Part shown: one piece after another, positions 58,013-64,000 of the stretch
How the letters are laid out: every line of letters begins with the position of its first letter
Position numbering within the stretch: position 1 is the stretch's first letter
Origin: Diploscapter coronatus
Lineage: Eukaryota; Nematoda; Chromadorea; Rhabditida; Rhabditidae
NCBI GenBank assembly: GCA_964036155.1
Contig: OZ038422.1
Coordinates: forward strand, 49,499,201 to 49,563,200
Length of the DNA: 64,000 bases
Direction: 5' to 3'
Made by a program: the position numbers and the translations under genes
The notes under the pieces: model-generated
Told to the model about the DNA's origin: nothing
The model's input: the letters and a program-made list of their open reading frames with translations, nothing else
Databases searched by the model: none

Positions 58013-58635
58013 TAGCATACGCTCTGAAGAGACAGAAGAGATGATAAAGAAAAGGGGGAAGGGAATATTCCTTGTAAAGGCATGCGAGAAATTTTAAATG
58101 TCTCTTTTCGCAGATAGAAAGTCGCCGGGTACCTTGAGGATAAAATGAGAGAGAAAGACACAAACGTGAAATTGAAACAATAAAAAATAGGGCTAGGCCG
58201 GAATTGACTTTTAAAAAAAAATTTGGAACCAAAATCGAATTTTTTCGAGAGCCCGGAACCGATATCGGAATCGGAACCAAGTATTTCCAAGACACCGGTA
58301 TCGGAATTGAAAGTTCCGACCTAGCTCTGATAAGAAGGTGAAATTCAGAAGGGCAATATCTAGTAGTAACGCAGGAATAGACAGGAGTTACGAATCAAAT
58401 TGGAAAGAGAAGAAGAAGAATATAGATAGATGAAATCTCAAGAGAACGAAACAAATGGGCAAAAATCGGCAGAAACAATTTTCGCGCGTGCCTGATTCCA
58501 AAAAATAACAAGTTATAGATAATCAAAAAGCATAAAATATTAAAGGAAAAATATTTTTCTTAAAAATGTATCATTGACTTTGTAATTTCATATCTACTTG
58601 AATACTCAAACTATAATTTAAAATTTTCAACATAC
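58013..58635. other. No gene seen
   Basis: A/T-rich intergenic DNA. The short CGGAATTGAAAGTTCC-like repeats at 58200-58320 (variants of 'cggaacc/cggaatc') may be remnants of a small element. Confidence 0.35.
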
Positions 58636-58737
58636 CTGTTCGATGAAGACTTCTCTTAACGATTGAGAAAAATTCACGAGCGTTGATCGTTGGGTGATGG
58701 CTTGAAAGTTTGAAAAGTTTGTAGGAAGTTTCGCAAC
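58636..58737 (-). CDS. Orphan exon-like open segment
   Basis: 102 nt with a good acceptor (AAATTTCAG at 58738 and above) and donor (CAG|GTATG at 58635). It is open in two frames, one reading VAKLPTNFSNFQAITQRST, the other ending REFFSIVKRSLHRT. It matches no family I recognise and has no partner exon nearby. It could be part of an unseen minus-strand gene or a UTR exon. Confidence 0.3.
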
Positions 58738-58740
58738 CTG

Positions 58741-59648
58741 AAATTTGCTAAATTTCCAAATACTGAAATTAAAGATGTACGGAATGGGAAAAGAATAAAG
58801 AATGATATGAAATAGGATGCTGCTAGTGGATCAGAATTCACTTGGTTAGATTAATAAATCGAAATAGAGTGAAGTCATAATTAATCACAAACTTATTCAA
58901 GAAAACACGATAATAAAAATATCACCCAATAAAAAACTGATTGTGTATCTTTCTCGGAGATTTGGTTTGAATTGGGAGAGAAAGAGCCGAAGGGAATAGG
59001 ACCTAGCAGGGCCATTGACTCTAAAAGACTTATCTTTCATCATAACAAAGACATTGCCCACATCTGCTTTATAGCAGTTTACTAATGTGCAGTTTACAGT
59101 CTTCAATGAGAATTTGATTATATCACCCCATACCTATTCATATCCGATGTTTATTTCAAAATAGCATAAAATAAAACAAAAAATGATTTGAATCAAAAGC
59201 CGACTTTGAATTGGAGAAATATAAAACCTTAACCGTTCGGCTAGTATGTCTAGATTCATGCATAAGTTTCTATTCAACAAAGATATCACAATGCATATAA
59301 AATCCGTTTACAAAAAAAAAGTTCTCCTTATTCAGTACGTTGTAACCTTATCTAGTGAAATGTCCGCCTTTCAAAATGACCGTGTCCAGTTTATCAGACA
59401 CCAAAAGATAATTTTTTAATATCGATTTTAAAGTGATGGAAGATTCAAATTGGCTGCGTCTATCATCGGATTTGAGTGTGATCCAGGAATCCTGATTGTG
59501 AGGGTTAACAAAGGAGCGGCATATTCGTCGGTTTAATTTATGCAAATAAATGTGCGTTAATTTCGCAAAAATGAAGCCCTACATTATTATTTCCAGATCT
59601 TTTCTGAATCCGGTATAAAGCATGATCGAAATCGGTTAATGATCAGAA
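58741..59648. other. No gene seen
   Basis: Intergenic A/T-rich DNA without recognisable exons or repeats. Confidence 0.4.
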
Positions 59649-60344
59649 TGGGATACTCCTGATTTAGAACTGCCCATTCCAGAACTCGTTCAGAAAAGGC
59701 TCCGATAAGGTGAAATAGGAATGTCCCGATCCAGAACTCAGTGAGGAATTTTAGAAGTGTTCCCCTCCTATTTGGCTTATTTCTTCACCATAAAGGGTAT
59801 CTTAATGAGTAGATAACGAACTTGAAAAGGGAATTTTCCAATCTATTACTCGAATTTCCAGTTCATTTTTGACTAAGATCTAAATCGGGTACATGTATCA
59901 CACTTATGAAGTCAAAAATGCTCATGTGAGTACTAGGGTCGGAATTTTCTTTGAAAAAAAAACGAGAAATAACACGTAACAGTAAGATGATATAAGAAAT
60001 ACCCTAATTTGAATACATTGAGTGAGAGGAGTTTTGTTGTTCTTCTCTTCTAAAATGACAAAGTTTTGAATTAAATGGACGTTCAAAGCCAAATCCTGAG
60101 CTGGGGCCCAACGTCAGCATATTTCGATTTCAAATCTGTCATCTCCGCATTAAAATACCCTTTATGTTGAATAAATAAGCCAAATAGAAGGGAAATACTT
60201 CTAAAATTCCTTTCTGAGTTCTGAATAGGTACACTTCATATTTTCACCCTAAAGTGATATTTTGAGTTTTGGAATGAAACATTAATTTGGAGTGATATTT
60301 GAACCGAGTTCTGGAATCGGCAGTTCTGAATCGAGAGTGTCCCA
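59649..60344. mobile_element. ~700-bp foldback element related to the MITE at 35659
   Basis: Left end GGGATACTCCTGATTTAGAAC; right end CAGTTCTGAATCGAGAGTGTCC. Inner blocks such as CCCTCCTATTTGGCTTATT and its complement are also inverted (59763 against 60175). No coding capacity. Confidence 0.7.
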
Positions 60345-62005
<1,661 letters not shown>

Positions 62006-64000
62006 TCAAACAACGCAATCGATTTTATCATTTTGGCGTCTACGAATGCGCTGATAGTCCTTGAACAGCTTATCTGTCAACTTCTTGACGATGAGGATAT
62101 CAGTTTTATCCGCGATGCATTGAAGAACGAGTACGCCGTCTGCAAAGCAACAAATTTGTATTCATTGCATTTCTACTATTTTCTGGGATATGACATATTT
62201 ATCATAACCTAAGATTACATACCTCGTCCCAGCCCATTACGATAAAAATCCTTCACGTCTTCGTCGTCTCTGACTGATTGCATTCTCGCACTTCGCAGCG
62301 GCTGAAGCCATTGTCTCACTTTCTCCTCTCGCTGATTTGTCAACATTAAGTATAAGATGTTCACGACGTTGACAACGCCGAGGACTACCAGCCAAATCCT
62401 GGAATTTTATAATTAGTAAAAAAGGTTAAAAAACCAATTCTAATGGATGAATAACCTATAAAGTTAATTAACCTACCATATGATAAAGGATGCCAGCTCG
62501 TAGTATTTGTTGTTCGCCAGCACGCACCCAATGGTGTGGTTTTTGGCCCCGACCATATCCTCTCCCAGAACTCTACAGTGAATCATTGAGACAAAAGAAA
62601 GAAAAAAGAGTCTAACTTGACGTCGCAGACAGTGTTCAGAGGAAAGAGATCCGATGACTCGAATAGCCTACGGCCGTGACACAGATCCAGGAGTCCATCG
62701 ATTCCCCAATCGAGGAAGTTTGATCCGAGTATTGCGCTGAGGAAGGGGAATTGGCCGATAATGACAAGAATGTAGAAGGCCTTCATTAACAGATAGCGCG
62801 TCGACATGCCAACATCGTTGTTGTATCTTAAAGAAGAAATCATTGAAGAAAAAGAGAGGAGACAGACTTGAAGCAGCAGGTGCGCAGCGTTCGGCCGAAC
62901 GAGAGGTGCTCTTCCAGAATATTTCCTAGGTTGGAAATGGCCTTTTCTTTATCCACCATTCTATTCTGGTCCATCAGCTCCCCAATCTTATTTGCCCGCT
63001 CAATAAGCACTTCGATGTCCAAGCCTGTAAACGGGTTTTCTTCATTTTTTCGTACATTTTGAGGATCAACCTGATTTCTTCACAAAATTTCTCAATACCC
63101 AAATTGGTCCATGGAACATCAAGACCTGCGCGAAGAACATTAGCGGCATCCATGCGTAATAGCCGATTATCGTCTGCAATTAAACGATTTAACAGCATCT
63201 AATGAGACTTGAAGAAAATGACTAATGAAAACACGTCTACAAAGGTTAAAATGTCTCTAGATCTCACCATCGGCAAGCCATCTCTATGAAGGGGAATGTA
63301 GTCGGGATTTTCAATGACGTAGGTTTCCTTCCATAGACAGGCTGCTTCTGTAATTTGTATATCATTCATTTTTCAAAAATAAATTTTGGCATAAAATACG
63401 CGAAATTTTGGGCAGCAGCAATTTCGCCATAGATAAATAATAATACCCATAGTTTCCTTCCATTGTATGATGTGTAACGGCACATAACATCCGAACGGCT
63501 TCCCGAACAAACTGAAGGATTCCTTTAGTTTCTTGAAAAATATTCACTCACGAATCTTCTTTCGTTTATTGCATCTCAACAATTTCCAGCTTTTTTTTTA
63601 TAAAAAAAAGTTACTTTAAGGTGCGTCCAAAGTTCGGTAAAGATAGAAGAGAACGAGAGGGACAATGAAGAAGGAATTTGGCGTATACTTTTCGAAGTAG
63701 TGTGGAATATCTTTTTTTGTCTGCCGCCATTTTCTATCTCTCTCCCTCCTAGCATAGACGTTCTAACTTATCGCGCACATTTAGCAAAAATACATCCGAG
63801 AGATCTTATTTCAAGTAGAATGATGCAAGAAGTTATCAGCAAATAAAATGTTCAAAATAAACTTACTCGTTCGCTTTGGTCGCGAGGGCGATTAAGCTCA
63901 AAATTATGGGCGTAAAGACGAAGTTTAGCATATCAGTGAGAGTGTCGAAGGAACCCCGGCGAACAATCTTCAAAACGAAGGTATCGAGGAGAGGGATGGA
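62006..64000 (-). CDS. Innexin gap-junction channel protein, 5' end outside the window
   Basis: Exons: 64000-63867, 63511-63447, 63347-63268, 63173-63071, 63024-62868, 62826-62617, 62572-62477, 62398-62223, 62139-62006; all phases agree. Innexins form intercellular and hemichannel pores with four membrane segments. TM1 sits in DMLNFVFTPIILSLIALATK, followed by GKPFGCYVP (first-loop Cys). The first-loop end, CLWKETYVIENPDYIP, carries the next loop Cys. TM2 lies around IIGYYAWMPLMFFAQ. A charged cytoplasmic loop follows, then TM3 in LLMKAFYILVIIGQFPFLSA, the second loop with CHGRR and NTVCDVK, HTIGCVLANNKYYELASFII leading to TM4 (WLVVLGVVNVVNILYL). The C-terminus ends DGVLVLQCIADKTD...IDCVV. 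The spacing is right for an innexin of roughly 370-400 aa. The N-terminal few residues are missing. Confidence 0.94.

Overview
This window is animal (metazoan) nuclear DNA. It holds an innexin, a mitochondrial IF-2, a ZNF277-type zinc-finger protein and a folate-cycle dehydrogenase/cyclohydrolase. All are split by very short introns (mostly 44-55 bp, GT-AG with a few GC-AG) and all lie on the minus strand. BEL/Pao and Tc1/mariner elements fill much of the rest. Several genes have a U-rich 3' splice acceptor 4-26 nt before the start codon with no obvious upstream donor, which hints at spliced-leader trans-splicing. The innexin and tiny introns suggest an invertebrate. I cannot place the phylum from sequence alone.

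Layout. 1-608: 5' part of mitochondrial IF-2. 1562-5282: ZNF277 homologue, 12 exon blocks, 703 codons plus stop. 6683-8319: single-domain methylenetetrahydrofolate dehydrogenase/cyclohydrolase, 309 aa. 7980-12235 and 15666-20314 (continuing after a mariner): a tandem duplication carrying the MTHFD 5' exons, a cathepsin-like 3' fragment and a C2H2 zinc-finger gene. The left zinc-finger copy (10233-12216) lacks its 5' half. The right copy (18207-22447) starts with a DNA/RNA non-specific endonuclease (NS-2-like) domain followed by C2H2 fingers, each finger on its own exon. 24441-34738: a zone of mariner, TTAA-flanked foldback elements and a 5.3-kb perfect-looking palindrome, which splits a second NS-2-like nuclease module (27925-34047). 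34828-49620: a long gene with coiled coil, acidic linker, galectin-like domain, OTU deubiquitinase-like domain and acidic tail. One of its introns (about 9.9 kb) holds two degenerate BEL/Pao elements, a foldback element, a mariner and a small hAT-like MITE. 51842-58012: further foldback and mariner elements. 61488-61660: a large (GA)n microsatellite. 62006-64000: an innexin, truncated at its 5' end by the window edge.

The most unusual content is the local family of multidomain proteins: NS-2 nuclease plus zinc fingers, and galectin-like plus OTU, possibly spliced in frame to another NS-2 module. The splice phases fit throughout, so a galectin-OTU-nuclease polypeptide is possible, but a stop codon at 34828 offers an alternative end. 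The mobile elements are informative too. At least seven foldback elements sit between TTAA duplications, and several small hAT-like elements have clear 8-bp target duplications, one confirmed by the empty site in the paralogous copy.
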